A DNA stretch of 64,000 nucleotides from Nymphalis io (GCF_905147045.1 NC_065918.1:15934001-15998000); one strand, 5' to 3'. Shown: positions 44,355 through 56,804, numbered from the stretch's first letter. The notes: generated by a model not told the origin, from the letters alone. Numbers and translations: made by a program.

Positions 44355-44510
44355 ACCGAGATGACCCAGTACTTACCGTGATCCATAGGATTGTGGGTTC
44401 ATGCTTGGGCAAGCACTACTGATTTTTAAATTGCTTATAGATAAGGAAGATATCCCGAGTAAACCTACATGTTAGAGATAAAATATCGTCACGTGCGTAT
44501 CTAGAGCCAC
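44355..44510 (+). mobile_element. Family B SINE, diverged 5' part
   Basis: ACCGAGATGACCCAGTACTT and ATTGTGGGTTCATGCTTGGG show damaged A- and B-boxes. The body is recognisable to about GTCACGTGCGTATCTAGAGC and then lost. Confidence 0.7.
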
Positions 44511-45029
44511 CAATACAATACAATATGGCAATCGATGTTTCAGATGAACAAATTAAAATGTATACATTTTAAGAAATTTTAATGGATTCATATAAAAAAT
44601 AAGTTATCTACTGTATCAGAGTATATAGACAAAAACCATAAATAACGATCGCTGAATCTCTGAAACTATATATATTATATATAAATCCAGAATAGGCGGT
44701 AATGAATCAAAATAACATAAAAGTTTTGTGCAAAAATACGATAGACATATTTAAACGAAATATTGATATTTATAATTATTAATTTCTGATTTTAATTAAA
44801 GTTACACTTATTTTGGACGGGATATATGTCACATTGGAATGTCGAAAGTAACCGCGACATTTTTACATGTAACGTTACATTGAATCGCTTTTGACGGTCA
44901 CGGGTTTTTAGCGTATCTATCGCAATAAATTGTATTAAAACGAAAACTAAGTAAAAAAAGACAAATTATGAATTCAGTCGATACATTTGCACATTTTGTT
45001 GATATTTTTTCGTTATTTTTATTACTTAG

Positions 45030-45311
45030 AGCCCAGATGGTCCAGTGGTTCGAACGCGTGAATCTTTACATATGATCGCGGGCTCAAACCCAAGCAAGCA
45101 CCACTTAATTTTCATGTGCTTAAATTATTGTTCATAATTCATCTCGTGTTCGGTGGTAAAGGATAACATCGTGAGGAAACCTGCATGAGTCTAATTTTAC
45201 TGAAATTAGCCACATATATATGAACCAATCCACATTGTAGCCCTTTATGCAGAATGTTTGGAACATTCTGCACAAAGGGAGAGGAGGCGTTAGCCCAGCA
45301 GTGGGGCATAA
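45030..45311 (+). mobile_element. Family B SINE with internal hairpin
   Basis: The copy is complete from GAGCCCAGATGGTCCAGTGG to CCCAGCAGTGGGGCATAAC. The block that should read GGAGCAGCGTGGTGGAATAA is replaced by a hairpin: CCCTTTATGCAGAATGTT, three bases, then AACATTCTGCACAAAGGG (one mismatch in 18). Confidence 0.85.
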
Positions 45312-45373
45312 CATACTATTACAAACAACATTATATTAGATTAACGGTTTAATCTCTTTAATGAACGGAATTA

Positions 45374-45437
45374 TTATATATATATATATATATATATATA
45401 AATATGAGTCAGTATATATATATATATATATATATAT
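45374..45437. repeat. (TA)n microsatellites
   Basis: Two TA runs of about 28 and 23 bases are separated by AATATGAGTCAG. The open frame across them (tyrosine-isoleucine repeats) is an artefact. Confidence 0.95.
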
Positions 45438-46329
45438 GGAATATATAGAATTATATACGTCGTGGTGTCGTATTAGACTCGTTATCTATATTTATACTAC
45501 AAAGTTGAACAGTTTGTATAGTTACTTCTCTTATAAAGATAGGTTAGTTTTTAAAGCTTAAAATGATTATAATAACGGTCAACCCATGTGACATAATATA
45601 TGAAACAAAAGAAATAAGAATAATATATGAAATATTATTAAAATAATGAGTAACAATACGATGCATTATTATTGTATTAAAACTATATTAGAGACATAGC
45701 TGACATATAACTAGCTAAAAGCGAGATCTGACTCGTAATAAGACGTAAAATTTAATATATCGTTCGAAATTAAAAAAAAATATCGACCGTTCCTTGACCA
45801 ATATATCTTTATATAGATAAGAGAAATTGTCTGCCAACGTCGTTTATATAAACCAGTTCGAATTTTTCACAGGGATATTTTCTGGAGTGTCATGATGCAG
45901 CAAATAAATATTGTCGAATCGGAGAAGTGAATCGATCTCGCTCACATATAAATGATTCTTAAATTTTATCTCTTTCTCCCTAATAGCCGCCTGACAAACA
46001 TGTATCAGCGGTTAATAGGTGCGCACACGCAGCTGTTGCGTACAAATCAGCTCCGATATAGCTGACTCTGTCAAAAAGCTAAAACTTCGGCGTAAGAGAG
46101 AAGCGCCGCGCGTTATCATATATCCGATTCTATTCATATGTTCGGTGTAATCTCGAAAACCTTTGGTATATCTGATAAAATCCTTTAAATATGTTTTAAA
46201 TCATTAAAGATATACACAATAAATTCATTAAAACGAATACATTTTCAAAACGGTTTTAACAAAAATATACTCATACGTGAATATTTCAAAATTCTGAATA
46301 TAATTATTAAAAAATATTAAATGAATGTA
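45438..46329. other. AT-rich intronic DNA with a GC patch
   Basis: At about 46010-46130 the sequence is GC-richer and contains GGTGCGCACACGCAGCTGTT (an E-box CAGCTG) and AGAAGCGCCGCGCGTTATC. It could be regulatory, but there is no further support. The rest has nothing recognised. Confidence 0.3.
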
Positions 46330-46600
46330 TATTTTTTTATAATGCAGGTAGGTGATGGGCATATAGGCCACCTGAAGGTAAGTGGTTACCACCGCTTATG
46401 AACATTGGCGCTGTAAGAAATATTAACCAATCCTTATATCACCAACGCGCCACCAAACTTGGGAACTAAGATGTTATGTCCCTTTTGCTTGTAGTTACAC
46501 TGGTTTACTCACGTTCTAACACAACTGTACTAAGTATTGCTTTAGAATATGTAATGGGTGATGGTACTTACCCAGAGCACAATGGCCCACACCAAGTAAA
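46330..46600 (-). mobile_element. Family A retroposon
   Basis: Minus-orientation copy: GGCCACCTGAAGGTAAGTGG, TTGGGAACTAAGATGTTATG, CTTGTAGTTACACTGGTTTA and AATGGGTGATGGTACTTACC. The head is degraded at the right. Confidence 0.82.
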
Positions 46601-48016
46601 TACCAAAAATTTATTAAACGCCCTTCTTAAGAGATTATTACATTATTTATTTTTTATAATTGTCTAAAATAATTAAAACTATCAAAATTTCAAATTTGAA
46701 TTTAATTGATAATTCATGATCCTGTAGATTTCAGTTTAATTTTATTAACGTTAAAATAAATACTAGTTATAAATAAAATAAACTCGAAACTTTGAAATGA
46801 GCCTTTAAAAAATAAAATACGTGAAAAATACCACCTGATATCATACCCTGCATCCTATTGTTCGTTTGTGACGTGTGTAATGCATTTGCTTCAGGATATT
46901 AGTATTTACGTTTTCAATTGAAATATAATCAAATTATACAGACAAACAATTTTTAAAAAACAATGTTAATTGCATTTTATTTAATTGAATTAATCTGTAT
47001 TTTACATTTGATAAAATTACTATTAAAATTAATTATATTTAAACTTATTAACTATATATATAAATCTTTGTCTGTAAAATTCATAGAAAAAATAGCATTT
47101 ATTTTGATTATTATTTTCATTTATAGATGCGAAATTAAATAAATATTACGTATATACCAACACAATGTGAAATATTTTTTTTCTTATATAAACACGTTTT
47201 GTTTTTTGTATAAAAACACTACCTCGTAAAATGCTCTATGTCATAATTAAATTTTGGATAAAATAAATTCCTGTTTGATTTTCAATATAATTCCGAGAGT
47301 CGAACTCTCTCAGAGCATAAAGCTATTACCTTATAAATGTTACGTACAGTTTATGTGGTGATGACATCCGATCTAGTCGTCAAAGTACTGACTCATATTT
47401 ATCTCAAAGAATCGATTTTGCATTAAAGCAATTTCATACTGTTAGTAGAGTTAAGTGTTTGTATTTAGAATCGGTAAGTGTTAAAACAAATTATTTTATC
47501 TTTTATTTATACAATAATCCTAGAAAGCCAAGTGACGATCAATTGATCTTCTATTACAATTGCAAATTATACACACTGGCTTTTGATTGTATAACTTTCA
47601 GCGTATAATTAATTAAGATACCTATTTGTGTTAAATGAAACTATGTCATATATATATAAGGGCTATGGTACTATAGCTCTGTATACGAGATCACCGTCCT
47701 CTTCAGTCTATGTGCATGCTTTTTGCTGAAGGTTCCGGTATACATTGTTTCAATGATACTGCGGTATTATAATATTATCACCAACTAAATTTTTTGTCAT
47801 AAGATTATTTATTTACTTTTATTCATAAGAAATAATCATTCCCTTTTCAAATCGTAAAAGGAGAAAAAATAAGCAAACCTTAAATTTTAATAAACCATGC
47901 GATTTTTTAATAGCCCTTCCTATATTATTAGCTACAAATTGTTTTTAATTATCATATCTTTATTTTCACCACACTATTCCACTTGTATCCATATTTCTAT
48001 TGTATTATCTATCTAT
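46601..48016. other. AT-rich intronic DNA
   Basis: Nothing firm was recognised. A TATATATATAAG near 47648-47659 and a TCAGTC near 47705 are spaced too far apart for a convincing promoter. Confidence 0.45.
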
Positions 48017-48304
48017 ACTGGTGGTAGGGCTTTGTGCAAGCTCGTCTGGGTAGGTACCACTCACTCATCGAATATTCTACCGCAATACAGCAGTACTTGG
48101 TATTGTTGTGTTCTGGTTTGAAGGGTGAGTGAGCCAGTGTAATTACAGGCACAAGGGACATAACATTCCCAAGGTTGGTGGCGCATTGGTGATGTAAGCG
48201 ACGGCTAACATTTCTTACAATGCCAATGTCTATGGGTGTTGGTGACCACTTACCATCAGGTAGACCATATGCTCGTCCGCCTTCCTATTGTATAAAAAAA
48301 AAAA
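48017..48304 (+). mobile_element. Family A retroposon, near full length
   Basis: A well-preserved copy from CTGGTGGTAGGGCTTTGTGC to CCGCCTTCCTATTGTATAAA with a long A-run. A small deletion removes TCTTAGT before the TCCCAAGGTTGGTGG block. Confidence 0.92.
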
Positions 48305-48465
48305 ACTTCCACTAATAACTTCGCCGATTTTTCATCCATCCAATCTATATGAATACTATAGATTATTTAGGATCTCGACCAACGACATCAAATCATTTTT
48401 AAAGTAGTTTATTTGTCTTTGCTAAAGCTGTGCTTGGAGTGGGTTCTTATATATAAAAGAGCGAT

Positions 48466-48738
48466 AGCCTCGTTGGTCCAGTGTCCAGTTAATAAGGCGG
48501 CAGGCCTCGTCCTATGTTCAAATCCCAGGTCAGTGCAAAAAAAGGTTTTGAGTTTTTCTGTCGATAAATGCTCAGTAGCAGTCCCGAGTTTTAAAGTGGA
48601 CATTGGGAGAATAGGTAGAGCACTAGTTATTTAAACCCTTGTGCACTATAATAAGTCTCGCGATGACTAATCTTTCGTAATAATGGCTGTCGTAGCCGAA
48701 ATCAGTCAGGAGTAAATCATAAAGGGCAATATTCTAAT
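48466..48738 (+). mobile_element. Family C SINE
   Basis: The head is AGCCTCGTTGGTCCAGTGTC with B-box GTTCAAATCCCAGGTC. It is followed by GAGTTTTTCTGTCGATAAAT, GCTCAGTAGCAGTCCCGAGT and the tail GGCTGTCGTAGCCGAAATCA. About 90 bases of the central part are deleted relative to 7950-8312. Open frames on both strands here are accidental. Confidence 0.82.
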
Positions 48739-50718
48739 TATCAATGACCACTTTAAACTATAAGATATAGAGGCTTGAAATTATAAATGAACGTTGGTTC
48801 CTTAATGTAAAGAGAGCCCTGCTAAAAAAGGTTTGCGAAATGTTGCAAAGAGTTAGTGGATCCTCTTTGTCTTTAATTGCTATTTGGTAGAATATGTGAA
48901 AGGTACGTAGACGGGCTTGCTCAAAGCTTACTACAAATAGCTTCTGTCCTACTTGTTGACGGTCCCTGATATTTGAATTTCGAAAACAAATACGTTTGTC
49001 TTTACTCCTCCGATTCTAACAGCCGTACTGTAAAATTATATAGTATTTAATCTTCTCAATTAATAAGTTATCTAATGTTAAAGTAATTGCCAAATCATTC
49101 TAGTTTTTTCTGAGATTAGCGTGTTAAAACCAAATCTCCAGCTATATAATAGCGAAAACATAGATATGGATTTTTTTATGTATTCTTTAAAACACTTTTC
49201 AATTTCAATTTTCATTTTCACTTTTCAATTCTTGCGCACATACTATAAAATAAGTTCAGTTACTCTTACGAGTTATTTATTGAGCGATAATTTTGTAATA
49301 CGAAACTTGAGTTTTGTTTTTAAACAGCAAACTTACAATAGTTACAGCCAATGATCGTAACACGCTTACACATTGCCGAATGAAGTGTTTTAGATTCTTA
49401 GAACCGTTCTCAATGTCATACGATATTCATGACGTCACCAGAAATCGATTACAGATAACGATCCGAGATCGCCATTTTGTGAAGATCGTTAAGATGTTTG
49501 TTTTTTTTGTTGGCGTTATTTAAATTCTTCAGATTATATTGTATACTAGAATAATAATTTAATATTTAGTATGTAGTTATATTTATTCAAAAGGCAATAA
49601 AAAAATAGAGAATCAGTCAAGGTTCTTATTTTGGCGATTTTTTACCAGTTTTTAATTTGCGCCCAATATTATGACGTAAATTATTCTCAATGTACTTTAT
49701 TGGAATTATTGAAACGTACTTATTTAATATATTAGAAGTAAGATATTCAGGTGTTCAATCATTTTTAAGATGTCCAACGTGGAATTTTGACAAACATACA
49801 TACTTACATTTGCAGTGTGTCTATATCATGGAATACACACACGCGCACTCAAGTCATTCTAAAAACCACAAAATTGAACTCTATGGAACACAAAACGCGC
49901 AGAGCAAATAATTTAATTTCGATTTAAAAAAATCGAAATCATCATAATAACGAATAATTGATTTTAGATATAATATCTTATTTTTTTTTGTAAATTTTGT
50001 CTTTTCTCTTTGTAAATTTTTGAGTCGCTAGTCTTTTCCCAATTGGACGCTGTTACAAGCACATTACACAGAGGGTCGACTGTCGTTCATTCAAGATTGG
50101 AGAAAGCATCCCACGCATTCAAAAATAGATATTGCTGTTTATTTATTAGCTATTCAACATTCGATTTAATATTAACATTAGAAAAATATAGACGGAATGC
50201 GTATTTTTGATGCCTAATGATCTAGTCTATATAACATCTGAAGCTCGTCAGTCAATTGTACAAATACGACGACAGGAGATACACATGATACATTAGGACA
50301 TAAAGGTGCTGTGACACATGACCATCTAGCTTAATTGATGAGGATACAGGTATCATGAATTTTAGACCTGACCTAATTGTTGATTCATCTATCATCGTAT
50401 TTAGATTTAGGGAGACAGAGTGAGTCTGCATTTTTTTCTGTATTAGTAAGAATGACGTTGCTTCATTGTTAATAAATATATATATTCAGCCAGTGACCAG
50501 TTTTAAATTTAGTTTATGTAATATTAGATCGATTAAAATTTGTAAAAAGATTAGAATTATAAATATCATGCAATGCCCGAACAAATGTTTGGTTTATAGC
50601 ACCAATAAACAAATGGCCGTAACTGAACGTCGGATAGTTTTGGCATATCGTAATTGATGGTTATTGAAGTAATTTATAATTAAAGAAAACCAAAAAATAA
50701 TTGTAGATAAAACAATTT
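48739..50718. other. AT-rich intronic DNA
   Basis: A CRE palindrome TGACGTCA lies at 49430-49437 in a GC-richer patch (49350-49500) with two overlapping short open frames, none recognised. A 10-bp inverted repeat ATTTCGATTT/AAATCGAAAT lies at 49916-49939. Otherwise nothing was recognised. Confidence 0.4.
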
Positions 50719-51011
50719 ATCCGAGATAGCCTAGTGGTTCGAACGCCTGAATTTTAACCAATGATCGTTGGTTCAAATCCGGGCAAGCACCACTGAATTT
50801 TCATATGCTTAATTTGTGTTTATAAATCATCTTGTGCTTGACGGTGAAGGAAAACATCGTGAAGAAACCTGCATGTGTCTAATTTCATTGAAATTAAGCC
50901 ACATGTGTATTCTACCAATCTGCATTGGAGCAGCGTCGTGGAATAAGCTCCAAGCCTCCTCCTCAAAAAGGTAGAGGAGGCCTTAACCCAGCAGTGGGAC
51001 ATTAACAGGCT
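50719..51011 (+). mobile_element. Family B SINE, near full length
   Basis: It starts ATCCGAGATAGCCTAGTGGT, with B-box GTTGGTTCAAATCCGGGC, and keeps the full body. It ends CCCAGCAGTGGGACATTAAC then AGGCTTCTTTT. One of the best-preserved copies. Confidence 0.92.
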
Positions 51012-51079
51012 TCTTTTACTTCTTTACTTCCTTTTTTTTTAAACAATTTAGTAATAAAATATTACATTAATTGCAAAAG

Positions 51080-51250
51080 ACTATATAATATAGCAACGAA
51101 GTATATGGTATATGTGCCACACAGACAAGGGAGTATAGAGTGGCGGCGGAGAGAAAGCATGACGCCATAACAGAGAGTCATGGCGTTTGACGTCACGGCA
51201 TACGAGTTAAGCATACGGCCAAGGCGTGTCAATTTCATTTCCACATCAAT
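51080..51250 (+). repeat. Unclassified three-copy repeat (family D), copy 3
   Basis: It contains TATAGCAACGAAGTATATGG, GAGAAAGCATGACGCCATAA, GGCGTTTGACGTCACGGCAT and GGCCAAGGCGTGTCAATTTC. This aligns best with copy 2 in the middle and copy 1 at both ends. Confidence 0.6.
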
Positions 51251-52236
51251 GATACATGGTATTTGCTACATGGTATATTATATCTTGCAATCCTTTGTTC
51301 AATGTGATTATTTTTCATAAATTCCTTCCCAATAATATAAACCAATTCTTACACTATCAGTGTGCCGTAAACTGCTCTTGAGAAGCATATCATCTTAAGA
51401 GCAAGTTCTCTTGTGCTTTTAATAACACTGGCTCACTCGCTCTGGCAAAGCACTAAACATCGGGTTGATGTGCTATTGTTTTATCTGCCCTGATCTTAGA
51501 AATATGATTTAATACAAAACAACGTGGATTGTCTAAGATATTTAGTTCGCAATTACCAAAATTTATTTAAAAGCTATATTTTCCGTGTAATAATTTAAAT
51601 TGCTATTATTATATTATCAATATATATTAAATATCAATAGTAATTGATACTAATAATATTTATAGATATTTAAGATACTTATTCGTTCTAGCTTAGACGT
51701 ACAAACGTAAAGTGTGGCTGTGAAGAAAAACTAATATTTATATTTAATAAAAGAGCTCATGTTTAAATTATTCCTGGCTGACGACGATATAATGATTTAA
51801 TTATTTTTGAGCTGTATATTTAATTATGACCTTTCAGGAACGTGTCTATTTCTGGAATGAATTTCCTCACGTGACATTTACAAATTGAAGCATAACCATT
51901 TATTGACGCTGACGGGATTTGTGGAGACTTGTTCCTATAAATTATCTTCATTTTCTCTCCTCTATCTTAATCAAAGATCGATAGTCAAAGACCAAGTACA
52001 AAATTGTGCTAAGTTGAGCAGCGTAGTGAAATAAAGTCAAACGTCCTTTACACCCAGGCCCAGCGGTGAGATGTTTAAATAAAAAACACTTATACCTTGT
52101 TACGTATGTACCTATGTTAGATATTGTTAGGAGCTTAACTATTATTTTATTAATATTTATAGTAGTGGGGCTGAAAGACGTGCAAAATACTTATTTCCCT
52201 TTAATTTGTATTTTTTCGTTCCATTAACGTGAGATA
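51251..52236. other. AT-rich intronic DNA
   Basis: A scrap at about 51410-51450 (CTTGTGCTTTTAATAACACT then GGCTCACTCGC) may be a family A remnant in minus orientation. Nothing else was recognised. Confidence 0.4.
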
Positions 52237-54450
52237 TTTTTTTTTTTTTTATATGCCCCGGGATGGCAAATGACTCTACTCCACCTGATGGTAAGTGGTA
52301 GTAGAGTCCAAACGCGACGACGGCCAGTACAGTCGGGAAGAATGTCCTGTACTAGCCGTCCCCGCCTTGCCAGCCCGCAAGATGCCTCTTCACGCCTCGT
52401 TTGAAGGAACCCGGGTTGTAATAGGAGAAGAACACGTGAGCTGGTAAGGAATTCCATTCTTTGGTAGTGCGGCAAAGAAAGGAGTTGCCAAATTTCTTTG
52501 TGCGCGATGGAATTGATGTCACAGTTAGGCGGTGACATCGAGAACCAGCTCGCGTGGACTTAAGAAGGAAGGGGGAAGCAGGAATTAGAGAGAATAATTC
52601 CTCAGAGCACCTTCCGTGATACAGTCGATAGAAAGCGCTCAGTGCTGCTATCTCGCGACGCAATTGTAAAGGTTCAAGGGTGTTTGTGACCTTTACGTCG
52701 CCAATAATGCGTACTGCACGTCGCTGCAACCGGTCCAAGGCCTCCAGTAGGTACTTAGCGGAGCCATCCCAAAGGTGCGAGCAATATTCAACGCAAGACC
52801 GTACCTGTGTTTTGTATAACAGGCACAGTTGTTGTGGCGTGAAAAAACGCCGCACCTTGTTCAGAACTCCGAGTTTCCGTGAAGCTGTTTTTATAATAGC
52901 CTCGATGTAATCCCTTGGACTAAGGTCGCAGCGAACACAGTGTGCCACAGAGGGAGGGATGAGGGTAAAATGGTGACTTTTTTGCTGTGAGAGCGCATAC
53001 CTGTGTTTTCTTGGCATTAAACTCAACAAGATTATCAGAACCCCATTTGGCGATGAGCTCTAATGTCCTATCGAGTTCAATAACAAGATTCTCCCGCCTC
53101 TCCTCAGTTTCCGCCCGCCCAGCCACTGCGCGTCCGTGGTATCCACCATGCACTGTACTATCATCTGCATAGCAATGTATGTTCCCAAGGGAGAGCATAT
53201 CATTGATATGCAAAAGAAAGAGTGTGGGAGATAGCACAGATCCCTGGGGGACCCCAGCATTCACTACATAGAATTGTGAAGCGCAACCATCTACTAAAAC
53301 ACGAAGGCTACGCTTGTGTAGGAAGCTGGCAATCCAGGTGCATAGCTGAGCAGGCAGACCATATGCCAGTAGCTTGGAGAGAAGACTTCTGTGCCAGACC
53401 CTGTCGAAAGCCTTGGAGATATCGAGGTTGACAGTCTTGTCAATGCTTGTCGATAGCTTCACCCCAGAGGTGCGTTACGTACGCTAGAAGATCACCTGTG
53501 GACCGTTTTGGTCGAAACCCGTACTGACGATCATTAATTAGACAGTGATCTTCTAGGTAATGGATCAGTTGGTTGTTTAAAATCCGTTCCATCACCTTAC
53601 AAAGTACTGAGGTGATAGCTATTGGCCGATAATTTGCCGGGTCAGACCGATCCCCTTTTTTGGGAACCGCTTGCACATTAGCTCTTCTCCAAGCCTACGG
53701 CACACATCCCGAAGAGAGAGAAAGTTGGAACAGGCGCGTTAACACAGGAGACAGCTCCGCCGCGCACTTCTTCAGCACAATGGCTGGTATTCCATCGGGA
53801 CCGCTAGCTTTCCGTATATCGAGTGATTGCAGCTCCGCACGCACATCACGTTGCCTGATTTTGATGTCAGGCATCGTGTGGCCACATGAAGGTATTGTTG
53901 GTGTCTGCGCACTACAATCATCGATCACAGAGTTGTCGGCAAAGAGTTTAGCCAGGAGGTCGGCTTTCTCCTGCAGACTGTGAGCTAGCGATCCGTCCGG
54001 ATTTCTGAGCGGTGGCAGCGAAGGTTGGCAGAAATTGTTTTGCACAGACTTGGTCAGACGCCAGAAGCTACGGGAGCCCCTAGGATGCGAAATAAGGTCA
54101 TGACCAATCTGTACAATGCGCTGTGCATCCGCTCTCGTGTATGCCTTCCTACAGGACTTGGAATTTTTATTGTAGTTTGCTTTCAGTGAGTCAATGTTAG
54201 ATGCCCCGCTAATGCAGCCGTTGATCCACGCGCGATATGCCGCCTGCTTAGATGACACAGCGTCGGCACATTCACGAGTGAACCAACGGTTACGCGTACC
54301 CCTATTTATGAGATCTGAGCAAGGAATGTAGTATTCCATTCCTAACATGATCTCATCAGCAACAGCAGCGGCACTAGCTGTCGGGTCATTCCCACAGAAG
54401 CAACGTTCCTTCCAAGGAACTGACGTATAGTAATCGCGCATACCGTCCCA
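52237..54450 (-). mobile_element. CR1/jockey-like LINE, 5'-truncated, broken reverse transcriptase
   Basis: Over about 2.2 kb of the minus strand a non-LTR reverse transcriptase is encoded. It includes KASGPDGIPAIVLKKCAAEL (RT start), KKGDRSDPANYRPIAITSVL, LDISKAFDRVWHRSLLSKL (first catalytic aspartate), NAGVPQGSVLSPTLFLLHIN and CYADDSTVHG (YADD at 53171-53160). A C-terminal part follows, with RRFFTPQQLCLLYKTQVRSC. Breaks: an in-frame TAG at 53697-53695, a frameshift near 53420-53450, and a deletion plus frameshift near 52930-53020. The apurinic endonuclease is missing; the left limit adjoins a TA run. The 3' end is CACTTACCATCAGGTGGAGT...GGGGCATAT followed by a 14-base A-run. The element is dead, but the sequence is recent enough that most motifs are intact. 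Plus-strand frames here are shadows. Confidence 0.92.
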
Positions 54451-55096
54451 ATATAAAATATATATATATATATAAGAATAGACTTCAATATTTTTTGGTA
54501 TGCACGGTAATGAAACTGTTCTTTTGTTAGAAAAATCCTTAATTAACGATACGTATATGAAATAAATATTTTGAAAATGGAAATTCAATAAAGAGAGAGA
54601 AAGATATTATTTATATTTAATGGTTATCATATTCATTCATAGTTTAAAAAATTATTATGTCACCATGTGGGTGAAGTACGATTTTAAAAGCTTATGAACG
54701 TAATCCTCACTAATATTGTAATCGCGAAAGTGAGTTTTTTTATAACGCTTGTTACGCTTACGGGTCTTAATTCTTAACCACATAAAAGAAAATCTAAACT
54801 GATCAGATTGATTTTTTGCATACACGTTTTCAGGGGTATAGAAGAGGAAGTAGGATAGTAGGTACACCTCCGCCATGAGGGCGGAAATTAGTCCATTATA
54901 CTTCCTGTGAAAGGAAGCCTACGAGAATTTAACTAATTTAGGTTTTTTGAACTTTTTAGCATGAATATTATTTTTTTACAATTTGTTTTTAAAATTCACC
55001 TCTCACCATTTGTTTTCTAGAAATTTTCGAATCATCTGTTTAGCGTTTAATGCAATCGATTTTTTTATCGTGATTTTAAAACATCGATGGTATGAA
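54451..55096. other. AT-rich intronic DNA
   Basis: A small (TA)n run adjoins the LINE at about 54459-54474. Open frames at 54655-54876 (minus) and 54983-55165 (plus) have no recognised domain; at 54700-54870 the minus strand is somewhat GC-richer and lysine/arginine-rich. Confidence 0.4.
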
Positions 55097-55297
55097 ACGT
55101 TAATACTTAGTATCATTGTGTTCCAGTATAAAGGTGTTCCACGCAAAAGAAACATAATATTTTAGTTTCCAAGGTTGGTGGTGCATTGGCGTTGTAGAGT
55201 TGGTTAATACTTCGTAAAGCGCCAATGTCTAATGTTCAGCACATTACCACTAGGTAAGTGCCGTTTGCCAGTCCGCATACGGATTTTATAAAAAAGT
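55097..55297 (+). mobile_element. Family A retroposon, 5'-truncated and diverged
   Basis: ACTTAGTATCATTGTGTTCC, AGTTTCCAAGGTTGGTGGTG, GCGCCAATGTCTAATG and GTTTGCCAGTCCGCATACGG then TTTTATAAAAAAG keep the family order without the head. Confidence 0.75.
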
Positions 55298-56424
55298 ATA
55301 ATAAGATAATAAAGATGATAAAACAGCGTAGAGTTAGTAATTGTGAATTATCAGGCAGAATTTGAAAATATAATTGTATATTTAATTAGCATAACTATGT
55401 AGTATAAGTGTTGGATAAGAATAACTGGTGATTCCTTTGCTGGTTCTTTTCGTAGTATCTACATTCCGGAGCGGATGTAGCTTAGTATTTAATTATTAAT
55501 TTACTTTTAAAGAGGAAAACAAAACTGAACAATTATTCTTAGAAGTTAAAACTAAAAATATAAAACATAGTCCAATAAAATTCGCAATTAAGTTACACGT
55601 ATAAAGTAAACTCCATTACAACAAGATGAAAAAAGGCACACGCTGAAAGAAAAAAGTATTAAATTTTACAAATACGAAACATAAAATATTCTAATTTTCT
55701 AATTAAATATCTGACAAAAGATTTTTTCTATTTTAAATTGGAATATATCGCGTACTCGCTCGGGTAAAACGTTGTAAGCAGACCGTTGTGACAACGAAAA
55801 AAGCAAATTTTATTTTGCTTATAACTAATGAAAAATGTAATTACGGATAAGTTTCATATAATCCTGTAAAATGAACATTCAAAATAACAAAATGAGGAAC
55901 ATTTTGTTGATTGATTGACTTAAAAAAATAGCTACGTCTTTCTCTCACTCCAATGATTTGTTAATAACAAATAATAGATCTCCTATTATCTGCACTCTAT
56001 AGTCATGTTTATTTAAAAAATCAATATGAGTTTCGTTTATTTTACGGATTCTGTGTTTCCATTTTAATTAACTTTCTGTGTTAAGTAATTTTGCAACTAA
56101 GGGCACCGTACATTTTTAATTGAATTTTTCACTTAGCTACAAAAGTGCAGGGATTACATCATATTAATTCTTTGAACGTTTTAAGCGTGATCGTACCTTT
56201 TTTATATAACTTTTAGGCCAGACGCTTCGATAATGTTGACCTGGTCACGATCTGATTCATCATTTTAGTTTAGTTAAGACCATGAAAATATCGTCCATCA
56301 TATTATGTTTTAAATAATTATTTAAATTTTTTATGTCCAAAAAAAAAGTATTGTATTATATTTCTATAGATTTTGATTAATTATTTTAAAATTATATTTA
56401 CAATCATATTTAATCTTCAAACAG
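55298..56424. other. 3' end of the 34-kb intron
   Basis: AT-rich, ending with TTTAATCTTCAAACAG before the exon at 56425. No other feature was recognised. Confidence 0.5.
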
Positions 56425-56533
56425 GAGCTGTCTATTCACGCCGTGTCAACGCATGAGCCGTTGAAACCAAAAGATGAGCCCTCGTACAGTTTAGCGAACA
56501 ACAACATGTGTACTATCAGCCTACCTCATACAG
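56425..56533 (+). CDS. Second recognised exon of the plus-strand gene
   Basis: The acceptor is CTTCAAACAG|GAG and the donor is CATACAG|GTATGTC. The 109 nt give 36 codons plus one base, with no stop: ELSIHAVSTHEPLKPKDEPS then YSLANNNMCTISLPHT. It begins in phase 0, exactly as the exon at 21851-21993 ends, so the pair splices cleanly to HHT|ELS. The combined peptide is rich in proline, serine, histidine and asparagine, with no membrane segment, cysteine pattern or enzyme motif. A disordered or regulatory region is likely. I do not recognise the protein. It exits in phase 1, so the next exon must begin with two codon bases; 58648 is one candidate. Confidence 0.72.
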
Positions 56534-56804
56534 GTATGTCTTAGCAATTTTTACTATTAAGAATTTTAATGATTGAATATCTATCTTTTATTAAAATAAA
56601 CTGTATAAATACAGTTCATATTATACATTTTATATTGATATACATGTATTTCTTTATCTTTTGTTGTTTTTTTTACTTTTGATTATTAATTAATTTTATT
56701 AATAATTTGAATCTCGCATGTTATTTTGTTAGAGAGAGAGAGAGTTGTGGATAGAGAGACTGCCTTGCGGAAGAAGCACGTGAACCTTGACCGAACATTG
56801 AATG
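56534..56804. other. AT-rich intron start
   Basis: Intron sequence beginning GTATGTC. A short (GA)n run lies at about 56731-56745. Confidence 0.5.

Noticed and set aside
45361..45561. Tyr/Ile-rich open frame
   Set aside because: It is a translation of a TA microsatellite.
47640..47720. TATA box plus initiator
   Set aside because: The spacing of about 50 bases is not canonical, and TATATA strings are everywhere in this AT-rich DNA.
53660..53983. 107-codon plus-strand open frame
   Set aside because: It is antisense to the well-supported LINE reverse transcriptase.
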